Counted from the first letter of the stretch, positions 16,333-25,012 are shown. The stretch: 64,000 bases of DNA from Candidatus Sulfotelmatobacter sp. (GCA_025462865.1 JAOAPI010000128.1:62001-126000), one strand, 5' to 3'. Numbers and translations are program-made. Notes: generated by a model from the sequence alone, not told the origin.

Positions 16333-17625
16333 ATGTCTAATTCCGATCTCACATCGATCCTCTTCGTGCTGCTGCTGCTGGTGGCCCTCGCCCAGCTTCT
16401 CGGCTACCTCTTCGTAAAACTCCGCCAGCCGAAAGTGGTCGGCGAAATCATGGCAGGAGTTCTGCTTGGCCCGGCCCTTCTCGGCCGCTTGCCGCTGGCT
16501 TCGCGCTTTATGGAAACGTCGCAGCATCAGGCCAACGTTTTTAATTTCGTCTATTGGCTGGGATTGTTGCTCTTGATGTTTCTCTCCGGAGCGGAAACTC
16601 GCGAGCTCTTCACGCGCGACGAACGCCGCGAAGTCGCATGGCTTTCCATCGTTGGCAGTGGAGCGCCCTTCCTCCTCGCGCTGTTGCTGGGTCCCTGGCT
16701 GGTTCGTCCCTCGCTCGCCGGTCCCAACGGCAATCGCCTTTCTCTGATCATCATTTTGGCTGTCGGTGTGGCGGTAACTTCTGTTCCAGTGGTGTCGAAG
16801 ATTTTCGCCGATCTGAAAATTCTTCACACTCGCTTCGCGCGTCTCGTTCTCGGCGTTGCCGTCCTTGAGGACATCGTACTGTGGCTCGCGCTGGCCGTCG
16901 CAACTGCTCTGGCTGGAAAAAATCAGCTCAACTCCCGCCAGATCACGGTTCACCTCATCAGCACCATTGGATTCTTCGGCCTGGGTCTGACAATTGTCCC
17001 TCGCATCGTAAAGCGAATCAACAAGTCCCGCTTCAACGTCCTGGCAAAACACGCGCCGGTGGCATACGCCATCGGAGTTCTTCTCGCCTACTGCGTCGTC
17101 GCCGGAGCGCTCGACGTCAGCGTGGTATTCGCCGCATTCCTCGCTGGTTTCGCCGTGGTGCATAAGAAACGGAAACTGTTCGCCGAGGCGCTCGACGCCA
17201 TCGGAAAAGTATCGTTCGCATTTTTCATTCCGGCATATTTCGCAATCGTCGGCTTAAAACTCGATCTCGTACGCGGCTTCTCCTGGAGAATGGTCGCCGC
17301 TTTCCTCATCGGAAGTTGCGTAGTCAAAATTCTTTCGGTATCGCTCGCCGGACGGTGTGCCGGATTTCGCGGCCTTGATCTGATGAACCTTGCGATCACT
17401 ACTAACGCACGCGGCGGTCCTGGAATCGTCCTGGCCAGCGTGGCCTTTGACGCCGGTATCATCAGTCCGACTTTCTACACCACGCTGGTGTTAGCCGCCG
17501 TCCTCACCTCTCAGATGGCAGGCGCATGGCTCGACTACGTGCTCCGCCGAGGATGGCCATTGCTCACGCCGGACCCGGGGACTGATCCGGTCAGCGTACA
17601 CGTGGAAAGTCCTACTGCGGCCTGA
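16333..17625 (+). CDS. Cation:proton antiporter, CPA2 (KefB/NhaS) family
   Basis: 430-residue inner membrane protein with about 12 hydrophobic helices across its length. The N-terminal LRQPKVVGEIMAGVLLGP motif, the GVAVTSVPVVSKIF helix and LGVAVLEDIVLW, with the acidic pair expected at the ion site, are typical of CPA2 exchangers. The C-terminal RGGPGIVLASVAFDAGIIS is the conserved last-helix region. It would exchange Na+ or K+ for H+ across the membrane. There is no cytoplasmic TrkA-N/RCK domain, so regulation by nucleotides is unlikely. The gene stands alone in a repeat-free gap. Confidence 0.92.
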   Translation: MSNSDLTSILFVLLLLVALAQLLGYLFVKLRQPKVVGEIMAGVLLGPALLGRLPLASRFMETSQHQANVFNFVYWLGLLLLMFLSGAETRELFTRDERREVAWLSIVGSGAPFLLALLLGPWLVRPSLAGPNGNRLSLIIILAVGVAVTSVPVVSKIFADLKILHTRFARLVLGVAVLEDIVLWLALAVATALAGKNQLNSRQITVHLISTIGFFGLGLTIVPRIVKRINKSRFNVLAKHAPVAYAIGVLLAYCVVAGALDVSVVFAAFLAGFAVVHKKRKLFAEALDAIGKVSFAFFIPAYFAIVGLKLDLVRGFSWRMVAAFLIGSCVVKILSVSLAGRCAGFRGLDLMNLAITTNARGGPGIVLASVAFDAGIISPTFYTTLVLAAVLTSQMAGAWLDYVLRRGWPLLTPDPGTDPVSVHVESPTAA

Positions 17626-17897
17626 AACGGAAGCTGACCACCGGCAGCTTCGAGGCCAACCTGCTCAAAAAGTTCTATTGCCGCGCGCCGACAATCCACT
17701 TAGGAAGAGGCGCCTCGGCTGTGCAAGCCTGGGCGCAGCCCGGCGCACAAGGGCATGATTTAACTGGGCAAACCTACCCCGCCTGGAGGCTGAACGAGTT
17801 CCCCAACCTCTCACACCCCAAAGTGCATCTGACTTCAGAATACTTTTCGAGAATCTCGCAGCACCCCTGGAATCTATGCTGCCCTGCGAAAGCGCGT

Positions 17898-17903
17898 TAT
17901 AAC
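17898..17903 (+). promoter_or_regulatory. -10-like box six bases from a start codon
   Basis: TATAAC ends six bases before the ATG of the NlpC/P60-like gene and no Shine-Dalgarno is present, so transcription may begin at the start codon itself. Confidence 0.35.
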
Positions 17904-17909
17904 CGGACG

Positions 17910-18458
17910 ATGCGATTACCCGCCAAAGCCGCTTTCCTCCTGCTAAGCCTGCTGGCGATCCCGGCCGCGCAGGCGCAGAAGAATCAGGCGCAACAAAAGC
18001 GGGAAAACCCGAACCGGCCCTATCAAATCGGCCGAGAAGACGCCGACTCACAACAGGACCGACCGCTATCTCTCGATGAAGGCCTCGCCATCATCGGCGC
18101 CGCCCTGGACTCCCGCCATCATCCCTCCCGTGCCGATTGCTCCCACTTCGTCCACGGACTTTATTCCCGCGCCGGATTCCCGTACGCCTACGCTCCCTCT
18201 TCCGACCTCTACGCCGGCGTCGACGAATTTCGCCGCGTCGCCACGCCGCAACCCGGAGACCTCGCCGTCTGGCCCGGACACGCCGGCATCGTCATCAATC
18301 CCGCTCAGCATTCTTTTTTCAGCCTCTTACGCTCCGGCCCCTCCGTCGCCTCGTACGATTCGCGCTATTGGAGAAAAAAAGGACATCCTCGTTTTTACCG
18401 TTACGTCAGCGCAAATCGACACGCCGTCCTCTCCAGTTCGCTCCACACGCCACGCTAA
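17910..18458 (+). CDS. Secreted NlpC/P60-like peptidoglycan hydrolase
   Basis: 182 residues. From the ATG at 17910 the product begins with a signal peptide (MRLPAKAAFLLLSLLAIPAA). The catalytic domain shows the Cys of RADCSHFVHGLYSRAG, the PQPGDLAVWP strand and the His of WPGHAGIVIN, i.e. the Cys-His arrangement of NlpC/P60 endopeptidases that cut peptide stems in peptidoglycan. It probably acts in the periplasm in wall turnover. A longer frame from 17721 has no signal sequence. The box TATAAC six bases upstream suggests a leaderless transcript. Confidence 0.85.
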   Translation: MRLPAKAAFLLLSLLAIPAAQAQKNQAQQKRENPNRPYQIGREDADSQQDRPLSLDEGLAIIGAALDSRHHPSRADCSHFVHGLYSRAGFPYAYAPSSDLYAGVDEFRRVATPQPGDLAVWPGHAGIVINPAQHSFFSLLRSGPSVASYDSRYWRKKGHPRFYRYVSANRHAVLSSSLHTPR

Positions 18459-18777
18459 CCGTGGGTGGAACAGTGCTTCGGTCTCGACACGGCCGCCCAT
18501 TCCCGACGGCGTCATCCTGCGCGCAGCCGTTCTTCAGGCGGAGCGAAGGATCTCGCGCGCACAAACATAGATTCCTTTCCCTCACCGGTCTTCCTGAGCG
18601 CAGTAAACCGATTCGCCCTTCGCGTCAGTCTGCGGTCGAAAGCCTGCCCTGAGCGAAGCCGAACGGGACCCCGATCTGCGCCCAAAGATCGATACAGAAA
18701 GCTCCGCACGGAAATACACAGCCGCAGGGATTCGCTCTACCTGCCGATTGAAGCACCCTACGTGATGGAGGTAGTTT
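18459..18777. repeat. Repeat-filled gap with two family A copies
   Basis: At 18510-18562 is a GTCATCCTG...GGCGGAGCGAAGGATCTCGCG copy, and at 18588-18672 a CTTCCTGAGCGCAG...GTCGAAAGCCTGCCCTGAGCGAAGCCGAA copy that seems to be two elements joined. Nothing else is evident up to the small gene at 18778. Confidence 0.65.
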
Positions 18778-18927
18778 ATGGACCGCGAAGGCAAGCCCGA
18801 AGGTAGCGCCGCCAACGATCCCAAGCTGAATCGGGAAAAGAATCAGGGGACCGGCACCAAGACAACGGATCAACAACCCCAAAGGAAAAATCCATTCGAT
18901 ATGGAGGACAACGCAAAAGCTGAATAG
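18778..18927 (+). CDS. Small hydrophilic protein, 49 aa
   Basis: An ATG at 18778 preceded by TGGAGGTAG opens a frame of 49 codons. The product is highly polar and probably disordered (MDREGKPEGSAANDPKLNRE, then NQGTGTKTTDQQPQRKNPF, ending EDNAKAE). The strong ribosome site and the bidirectional terminator that follows at 19093 support translation. No family is recognised; the composition is like small stress-related hydrophilic proteins, which is only an impression. Confidence 0.6.
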   Translation: MDREGKPEGSAANDPKLNREKNQGTGTKTTDQQPQRKNPFDMEDNAKAE

Positions 18928-19092
18928 TTTGCGCGAAAGTGTCTTCCTGAGCGCAGCAAACCGACAGGTGACGGGTGGCCCATTCAAGCCGTCCTTTGGC
19001 TTGAGTGGGGCAGTTCCACCGCTGGACGCCGTGAAGAATGACACACCAGAGTTGACTATCGGATAGAGCAACGATCCAGCACGGCAAAACAA

Positions 19093-19123
19093 GAAGCCAG
19101 AGCTCCCCCGGGGCTCCGGCTTC
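19093..19123. terminator. Bidirectional hairpin between convergent genes
   Basis: GAAGCC-A-GAGC pairs with GCTC-C-GGCTTC around a C/G-rich centre. It lies between the 49-aa gene (plus) and the small secreted gene (minus); read on the minus strand it is followed by TTGTTTTG, so it can serve as an intrinsic terminator there. Confidence 0.7.
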
Positions 19124-19145
19124 TTCGGTTCGGATTGATCGCCCT

Positions 19146-19568
19146 TTAACGAAGAGCAATCAGGACATCTTCCCCGACTTTGGAACGGCCACTTGCAAGC
19201 TGCAATTCCTTCTCCAGCTGCTTCTCCATTTTTGAGCGGCCAATCACCATGCCGGTGCTGTCCGCGCCTCTCCATATCTCCGCCAGGAAGTATTGGCTAC
19301 CCAAATGGTGGAAGACCAACTTCGAACCCGTGTTGCGGGGAGACTCGCGCCGGACGCTGGAAAGCGCCGTGGTCCGGCCGTTCCCGATGGCGATGGCGTT
19401 ATCGCTCGTAGCGCTGATTTTGTACGTGCCAGCCGGAAGCTGCGCCGAACCTACCCTGAAAGCAAACGGCACATCGGCCTTCACAACAGACTGAGCGTAT
19501 GCACCGGTGGCGTTGAGCATCAGCGACATCACAACGAGCGGCAGGATCCCGATAAGGTTGCGTTTCAT
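19146..19568 (-). CDS. Small secreted protein under a sigma-54-type promoter
   Basis: 140 residues from an ATG at 19568 with a perfect AAGGAGGA site. A signal peptide (MKRNLIGILPLVVMSLMLNA) is followed by a beta-rich mature part opening with KADVPFAFRVGSAQLPAGTYKI, a pattern of small acidobacterial exported proteins of unknown function, and a charged C-terminal helix (KMEKQLEKELQLASG). A sigma-54-type -24/-12 element lies 93 bases upstream, and the divergent neighbour encodes a sigma-54 activator, so expression is probably switched on by that protein. The much longer frame reaching 20135 is an artefact of the open leader. Confidence 0.85.
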   Translation of the reverse strand: MKRNLIGILPLVVMSLMLNATGAYAQSVVKADVPFAFRVGSAQLPAGTYKISATSDNAIAIGNGRTTALSSVRRESPRNTGSKLVFHHLGSQYFLAEIWRGADSTGMVIGRSKMEKQLEKELQLASGRSKVGEDVLIALR

Positions 19569-19660
19569 GACATCCTCCTTGGGGCTCCTTGCAGTGGAAC
19601 CCAAACTGAATTTGTCACTCAAGCTCTCTTCATCTTTTGGCTTGCTCGTGACGCTTTTGG

Positions 19661-19680
19661 ATATTGCATCCGCCGTGCCA
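19661..19680 (-). promoter_or_regulatory. Sigma-54 (-24/-12) promoter
   Basis: On the minus strand TGGCACG-GCGG-ATGCA matches TGGCACG-N4-TTGCA except for one base, with the required 10 bases between the invariant GG and GC. The start of transcription would fall near 19653, giving a leader of about 85 bases before the ATG at 19568. Confidence 0.75.
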
Positions 19681-19786
19681 AATCCCAATCGCCCATAATT
19701 CCGGCCCATTCTGCTGGTTTTGCAACAACATAAGCCCCCGTAGTCCTCGTCAACATCGTCGGAACGTGGCTGGACGGTAGTTGAAC

Positions 19787-19804
19787 GGCTACCGGCGAGT
19801 AGCC
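19787..19804. promoter_or_regulatory. Candidate upstream activator site
   Basis: GGCTAC-CGGCGA-GTAGCC, a perfect 6-6-6 inverted repeat about 110 bases upstream of the -24 element, the distance expected for an enhancer-binding protein. A partly overlapping CGGTAG...CTACCG repeat lies at 19775-19794. Confidence 0.4.
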
Positions 19805-19883
19805 TTTCGGTTCCCCTCGCAGAGAATCGATTCCACGATTCGTCTCGGAGTAGTTTCGGCGCTACACTAAGCAAACTCGGAGG

Positions 19884-21764
19884 ATGACTTTGACCAACCC
19901 GAGATTGCTCGCTCTCTCCGGCTTTCCCAACGAAAGAGTCCGGGTCATAAAGGACGGCCCGTTGTTCCTCGGACGAGATCCATCCAACCAGGTGGAGGTG
20001 CGCGATCCGGCGGTTTCGCGAAAGCACTGCTCGGTGAGCGAAATTTCCAGCGGCGTTTTTGAAATCGCCGACCTCGAAAGTCAAAACGGGACTTTCGTCA
20101 ACGGAACCTCGGTGAGCCGCAAAACCCTCCAGCATGGCGACCGCATCCGCATAGGGAGCAGCGAGTTCGTTTTCTTCACCGGCCCTGATGACGATGCCCT
20201 GTTGTCATCTTGCCCCGACGGTCAGTGGACGGGCCCCGACTTGAGAGCCGAATGGAGAACACTGTCCCTCGATCCCTCCGGTCTGCCCGCCGATGCTTCC
20301 GGCGTAGGCCGAATGGCTCGCGATCTGAATGCGCTGTTCAAGATTGCGAATGTCATCAATTCAAGCTGCGACACGCAGGCCTTGCAGCGCCAATTGCTCG
20401 AGCTGATTTGCGAAGTGATCCCGGCCGCACAGGCTGCAATCGTGCTTCACCCGGGCCCGCATGAGGAAGCCAGCCCTCCCTGTATCTGGAATAGAAAGGG
20501 CATCACACCTCACGAAATGCTCATCCGCAAAGAATTGGTACAGCGGGCGACTTGGGAACGCTGCGCCGTCTTCACCTCCGATTCGCCTGACACAACAGTC
20601 ACCGAGTACGTGCTCTGCGTGCCACTCGTGGCGGTTGAAAAAATCCTCGGAGTCATTTATCTGAGCTCGCCCTACCCTTCGCCCCCATTCGGCGAGGATC
20701 ACGCCTACTTCCTCAGTTCGGTTTCCCGCATCGCCGCGGTCACGCTCGAGAACCTCTCGAAGCTGGATTCTTTGCGCACCGAGAACCAGCGCCTCAGGGC
20801 GGAGGTTAAAGCTGACAGCAACTTCATCGGCGACACCCGGCCGATGCAGCGCGTCACCGAGTTCATCGCGCGCGTCGCCAAAGGTGATTCGACCGTGCTC
20901 ATCCGCGGCGAGAGTGGAACCGGCAAGGAACTCGTGGCTCGCGCCATTCACGCCAACAGCTTGCGCCCGGACAAACCCTTCGTCGCCATCAATTGCGCCG
21001 CCATACCGGAAACTTTGCTCGAGAGTGAACTCTTCGGCCACGAAAAAGGCGCTTTCACCGGCGCAGTCGGCACCAAGAAGGGCAAGTTCGAAGGCGCGGA
21101 GGACGGGACGCTCTTTCTCGACGAAATCGGAGAGATGTCTCCTCTCTTGCAAGCCAAGCTATTGCGGGTCTTGCAGCAGCGTGAATTCGAACGCCTCGGA
21201 GGAAATCGGCTGCTGCCGTTTAACGCACGCGTCATCGCCGCCACTAACAAGAACCTTGAGCAGGCCATTAAGGCCGCTGAGTTCCGCCAGGATTTGTATT
21301 ACCGCCTGAATGTCGTTTCCGTCACTCTGCCTCCGCTGCGCGAGCATCGTGAGGACATCCCGTTGCTGGCTCTCCATTTCGCCAACAAGTGTGCGGCAAA
21401 GTGCAAGCACGGCTTCACAGGGATCGCTGCCGAAGCCCGCGCTTTGCTGATGCAATACAGTTGGCCGGGCAACGTTCGCGAATTGGAGAACGCCATCGAG
21501 CACGCAATCGTCATGGGACTAACCGACGAAATTCTTCCCGAAGACCTGCCCAACGCGGTGCTCGAGGAACAGTCTTCCGGATTGGACGCCGCGCGCTACC
21601 ACAACACTCTCAACCAGACGAAAAAACAGCTGGTACTCACTGCGCTGGATGAAACCAGCGGCAACCACGTGGAAGCCGCCCGCCTCCTGGGAATTCACCC
21701 CAAATATCTGCACCGCCTGATCCGGAACCTGAACCTGAAATCCGACGTAAAGCGACTCGCGTAA
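19884..21764 (+). CDS. FHA-GAF sigma-54-dependent transcriptional activator
   Basis: 626-residue bacterial enhancer-binding protein. Domains: FHA (about 25-98; Arg31, SRKH at 45-48, NGT at 68-70), which binds phosphothreonine; GAF (about 145-290); AAA+ core with Walker A GESGTGKE (342-349), the sigma-54 contact loop GAFTGA (389-394) and Walker [11 protein letters not shown] (408-417); Fis-type helix-turn-helix at the C-terminus (about 580-620). An FHA domain in place of a receiver implies control by a Ser/Thr kinase or by protein contact. It diverges from a secreted-protein gene with a sigma-54 promoter, its likely target. Confidence 0.95.
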   Translation: MTLTNPRLLALSGFPNERVRVIKDGPLFLGRDPSNQVEVRDPAVSRKHCSVSEISSGVFEIADLESQNGTFVNGTSVSRKTLQHGDRIRIGSSEFVFFTGPDDDALLSSCPDGQWTGPDLRAEWRTLSLDPSGLPADASGVGRMARDLNALFKIANVINSSCDTQALQRQLLELICEVIPAAQAAIVLHPGPHEEASPPCIWNRKGITPHEMLIRKELVQRATWERCAVFTSDSPDTTVTEYVLCVPLVAVEKILGVIYLSSPYPSPPFGEDHAYFLSSVSRIAAVTLENLSKLDSLRTENQRLRAEVKADSNFIGDTRPMQRVTEFIARVAKGDSTVLIRGESGTGKELVARAIHANSLRPDKPFVAINCAAIPETLLESELFGHEKGAFTGAVGTKKGKFEGAEDGTLFLDEIGEMSPLLQAKLLRVLQQREFERLGGNRLLPFNARVIAATNKNLEQAIKAAEFRQDLYYRLNVVSVTLPPLREHREDIPLLALHFANKCAAKCKHGFTGIAAEARALLMQYSWPGNVRELENAIEHAIVMGLTDEILPEDLPNAVLEEQSSGLDAARYHNTLNQTKKQLVLTALDETSGNHVEAARLLGIHPKYLHRLIRNLNLKSDVKRLA

Positions 21765-21775
21765 GTACGGTGGCG

Positions 21776-21836
21776 CAGCGCTTCAGCGCTGCGATAAGAC
21801 AATGACTCAGAGAAACTGGGCTTCAGCCCCCGAGTC
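21776..21836. repeat. Dispersed repeat family C, copy C2
   Basis: GCGCAGCGCTTCAGCGCTGCG stem-loop, a variable middle, then CTGGGCTTCAGCCCCCGAG. The same two-stem arrangement is at 23186-23244 and, diverged and in reverse orientation, inside pheT at about 29676-29742. Confidence 0.75.
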
Positions 21837-21841
21837 GAGAA

Positions 21842-21911
21842 GTGTCTTCCTGCCCGCAGCAAACCGATTCGCCCTTCGAATCGGTTTGCGAAGTCGAAGG
21901 ACCCCTTACCC
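21842..21911. repeat. Family A palindrome, copy A4
   Basis: Perfect 13-bp stem GCAAACCGATTCG / CGAATCGGTTTGC (21859-21889) between CTTCCTGCCCGCA and GAAGTCGAAGGACCCCTTACC. The closing CCCCTTACCC contains the stop codon of the next gene. Copy A6 at 23246 shares nearly the same stem. Confidence 0.85.
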
Positions 21912-22457
21912 GCCGCCACTACCAAAACCTCCGCCAGGCATTCCCACCACCGCCCCATACCCATCCCGACTCTCGCCCCTTCGCCCGTCCCCACTCACCG
22001 CTCGGCTCTTCCCTTCCTTCCTTCCGTACGACCCTCCTCTCCACCGCCGCAGCAAATGCCACGCCTCCAAATATCGTTCATACTTGTTCTGCCTCCTCCA
22101 CGGAGCCAGCCAGATGCTTCCCTTCCGCAGCGCCACCACTCCCGCCGGAATGATGTACCACAGGTCCAGCGTAATCAGATACGCTGCCACATAATCAATC
22201 TCCTCCAGAATGTGCGCCAACCTTTTTCCCGACGGCATATGGCACGGATACGCCCCTCCCTTCGGCTTCCTGATCGTCGACTTCACCTGCACCCGGTTCA
22301 CCAGCCCCTCCCGCTCCACCATCAGGTCATAAGGAGCACATTCTCCCCACGGCTTCGCCACTCGAAACCCCTGCTCCACCGCCCGCCCCAAAAATCGCGC
22401 CTCTGCCCACTCCCCCCGCTCCTTCGCGTTCTTGAACTGCATCCCCCGCTGTCCCAT
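21906..22457 (-). CDS. PD-(D/E)XK endonuclease-like protein (group I intron-associated type)
   Basis: 183 residues. The core (about 10-120) resembles the PDDEXK_5 family: RGEWAEARFLGRAVEQGFRV, then PYDLMV with the catalytic Asp, and RVQVKST supplying the Q-x-K of the active site. Members occur as intron-encoded homing nucleases but also as lone genes. Here the catalytic residues seem intact and no intron boundary is visible. The last 45 residues are a Gly/Arg/Ser-rich tail (GGSYGRKEGKSRAVSGDGRR and on to GGGFGSGGG) that ends at a TAA lying inside repeat A4, so the original C-terminus may have been altered by the repeat. Confidence 0.75.
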   Translation of the reverse strand: MGQRGMQFKNAKERGEWAEARFLGRAVEQGFRVAKPWGECAPYDLMVEREGLVNRVQVKSTIRKPKGGAYPCHMPSGKRLAHILEEIDYVAAYLITLDLWYIIPAGVVALRKGSIWLAPWRRQNKYERYLEAWHLLRRWRGGSYGRKEGKSRAVSGDGRRGESRDGYGAVVGMPGGGFGSGGG

Positions 22458-23490
22458 CGCCGCTCCTCGCCCTCCAAAAACAAAAAGCGCAGCTCGCGTT
22501 GAAACACAGACGAGCCGCGCCCAGATTTTTTAGGATTTTTTACCCTGTACTTCCAGTATATCAATTAGCAAAGTGTGATTGGGACACCTTAGCCACAATT
22601 ATTTCCCCTTTCCCTGCCATCACATACCCCGAATCGGGTAATTTCTCCCTATTGACAAGATTTCCCGGAACGCGAAAGAGGACAACGGTTGGTTCGGGAA
22701 CTGTTGAATGATTACCGACTTAGAAAAGCGCGGCGCCCCGCACCAGCCGCGAAAGCGGCGACAGAATGCAGCCCACGGCGCAAGCCGTGGGACAGCCCGC
22801 CCCCGAAACCGCCAAGCCAGGGCGAAGCCCGGCGCCCCTTTTCATCGCCCGCTTGAACCGTGTCATCTTGAGCGGAGTGAAGGGATTCGCCCCGCGAATC
22901 CCTTCGCGCAGTCGAAAGACCCCATGCCCGCCTGCGCCGCCAACTGGCTTGTAGAGGAGTTCTCACCACGACCCTCGCCGGACGAAGTTTGTACATAGAA
23001 CTCCCTGCCGGGCCGCTGTTGCCGCCAACACGCATGGGGTTTCTCGACTCCGCATGACCATCCTCCGGACGCCCACGCTCCGTCCGGGATGACAGAGCCG
23101 AGGAGGAGCCGGCAAGAAGTGTCGTTCCGAGTGCAGCCCGCACCATCGCCCCGTCTTCTCCGCGAACCCGTCCCGACCGCGCAAGAGCGGCGCTTCAGCG
23201 CCGCGTCAGCCTGCCAAAAGTGAACCGGGCTTTCAGCCCCCGACACCTGTCTTCCTGAGCGCAGCAAACCGATTCGCCCTTTGAATCGGTTTGCAAAGTC
23301 GAAGGACCCCCTTACCCGTTCGCCCGACCACCAACCCCGCAAGGCATTTCCATCACGTCGCCACTTGCACCGGACGGGCACGGATCGAGAAGGCAGGGAG
23401 GCACCAACGGGAAGGGCACGAGTTTTACTCGTGCCGTAGAAAATGACGGCCGACAGAGCGGAAAACGACCGGAGACACGCAAATTATTTA
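22458..23490. repeat. One-kilobase repeat cluster without genes
   Basis: No convincing gene in 1033 bases. The first 250 bases are AT-richer. From 22741 come, in order: a family D unit (22741-22840, CCAGCCGCGAAAGCGGCGA then CCCACGGCGCAAGCCGTGGG), family A copy A5 (22861-22930, 12-bp stem GAAGGGATTCGC), an inverted A-like copy (23034-23094), family C copy C3 (23186-23244) and family A copy A6 (23246-23318). Long frames here (for example 22863-23381) are translations of repeats. Confidence 0.75.
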
Positions 23491-24534
23491 TCATGGACGC
23501 CGATTTACTGAATCGCCTGTGTGCTCAGTACCGCTGAACTCTAGTGCAGCCGAATCATGGCAAGGTTTGCACATTCCATCGTTTTCAGTTGGTGGCGCTT
23601 TACATGGGTTCTCATGCCCATGCCGCGTATTCGTACATCTGCAATGCTCCAGCACTTCAACTTTGACGTTTGAGACGCCTTGGAGGGCTAGTTTCTCTAC
23701 TGCATCTTGCACGATCTGCTGGTATCGAGTTGGTGGCAATGGGTAGCGGATGTTCAACGACGCGATGTTGTCGTCAGGAAGATAGAAATTGCCATCTCCT
23801 GCGATAACTCTCCAGTAATCCCCTGATTCCTTTGCCTTACCTGCTTTCCTATCGTCTTCAAGTTTGTCGCGCTGAAAACGCTGGGCACTCTTTAGCAACA
23901 ATCCAGATAGTTCTCCCACTGAGCCAATGAAATAATCGGCCAAATTGCCCCGATAAAGAATATTATCCCGCGTAATGACATCAACTTGTACTGACCGATG
24001 CTCTCCCGGCGGGAAGCTGAAATCAGTCAGAAGAACATGCCACTCAGAGACGGCGGGAAGGAGAAAACGCGCGGCGAACCACGCATAGGGCTTGAATTTC
24101 TGCAGTCTACCGTAGGAACTGGTTAAAGCAACGAACCCAATTGCCTCTCCCAACAACAAGAGGTAGTTCCATGTTAGAAAATTTGCTTGACGCTGAGACA
24201 CTCGCTCGATTGCGTCCCATGCTTCGGTCTGATGTTCCTTGAAAAAGTTTTCGCTATACGCCGCTGCAAATACAGTTTGATAATCCCCTGCCTTTTGTTG
24301 AGGAGAATCGACCAGTGGGAACGGGGCGACACTCCCGTTGATCCAGCCGGACCAGCATAATAAAAGAGTTAGAACAAACGGCAATACAGCCAGGAGAATA
24401 CCGAATGCGATCTCCTCTGTCTTCGTGCGCTGGAGTTTTTTCAGCCGGATGAATAAGGAACAAAAACGATGGAAGAGAATGTACGGTACAAAGACATACA
24501 GCGCCAACAAAACCGAGGCGATAAGAGCTACCAT
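23491..24534 (-). CDS. Membrane-anchored protein of unknown function
   Basis: 347 residues. Two N-terminal membrane segments (about 1-22 and 42-65) and a third hydrophobic stretch (about 122-142) are followed by a soluble domain with VQVDVITRDNILYRGNLADYFIG, which resembles the DUF6338 type of small-molecule or RNA-like SH3 fold, a weak resemblance only. The C-terminal tail is Cys/His-rich (CRCTNTRHGHENPC and MCKPCHDS), possibly a metal site. The ATG overlaps the stop of the upstream 58-aa gene (TAGATG), so both are co-transcribed. Codon use and lower GC differ from the housekeeping neighbours, suggesting acquisition. Confidence 0.75.
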   Translation of the reverse strand: MVALIASVLLALYVFVPYILFHRFCSLFIRLKKLQRTKTEEIAFGILLAVLPFVLTLLLCWSGWINGSVAPFPLVDSPQQKAGDYQTVFAAAYSENFFKEHQTEAWDAIERVSQRQANFLTWNYLLLLGEAIGFVALTSSYGRLQKFKPYAWFAARFLLPAVSEWHVLLTDFSFPPGEHRSVQVDVITRDNILYRGNLADYFIGSVGELSGLLLKSAQRFQRDKLEDDRKAGKAKESGDYWRVIAGDGNFYLPDDNIASLNIRYPLPPTRYQQIVQDAVEKLALQGVSNVKVEVLEHCRCTNTRHGHENPCKAPPTENDGMCKPCHDSAALEFSGTEHTGDSVNRRP

Positions 24535-24711
24535 CTACCGAGGCTTCACATCAGCGGAGATACGTATGCCGAGACTTCGATCAAGATAGACCCCGTCTCT
24601 CTGCAAGGCTCGCTGAATTTCGGTCGCTTTCCTGCTGATCTCTTGCTCAGCTACCTTTTCGGGGGTGTCTTTAGAGAGCGCTTGGCTCAGTTTTTCAAGA
24701 TTGCTAACCAA
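24535..24711 (-). CDS. Small protein, 58 aa, first gene of a two-gene operon
   Basis: The frame starts at a TTG (24711) with AAAGGAG six bases upstream and ends with a TAG that touches the ATG of the membrane-protein gene. The product is charged and helical (MVSNLEKLSQALSKDTPEKV, then QEISRKATEIQRALQRDGVY, ending RISADVKPR). A good promoter lies at 24736-24763. The tight coupling to the downstream gene implies a shared function, for example a partner or immunity-like component, but nothing in the sequence identifies it. Confidence 0.75.
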   Translation of the reverse strand: MVSNLEKLSQALSKDTPEKVAEQEISRKATEIQRALQRDGVYLDRSLGIRISADVKPR

Positions 24712-25012
24712 GATATTCTCCTTTTGTTCACCTATTTTATATTCCGACGTGACTGAAAGTCAACAGATCATTAGACTTGTTCATTTCGCCTTCCGCCACG
24801 CCCTCTATTACCCCAATGGCTCGTACAGTGTCTCAGGACCGAAGGCAACGCATTTGCGATCTCACCCGGCGCTGCGAGTGCCGCTAGACTGTGCACTATG
24901 GATGAAGTACGCAAGCGCGTGCCTGCTACGATCAGCGCGATAGCGGACGCCAGTCCGGTGGGATGAAGAGATTATGTGTGAGATTGACAGGCGATGGCCG
25001 GTGAGATGAGGA
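24712..25012. other. 301-base divergent intergenic region of the island
   Basis: Contains the promoter of the leftward operon and, towards the right, a 22-codon frame (24898-24966, MDEVRKRVPATISAIADASP) that could be a decayed gene start. No repeat family of the window is present here. Confidence 0.45.
24736..24763 (-). promoter_or_regulatory. Sigma-70 promoter of the small-protein operon
   Basis: TTGACT (24758-24763) and TATAAA (24736-24741) on the minus strand, 16 bases apart, about 25 bases before the TTG start at 24711. Confidence 0.7.

Noticed and set aside
22863-23381. Minus-strand ORF of 172 codons in the repeat cluster
   Set aside because: It is a translation of stacked palindromic repeats; no start signal or protein-like pattern.
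24898-24966. 22-codon frame before the SEC-C gene
   Set aside because: Too short and without a ribosome site; mentioned only as a possible gene remnant.
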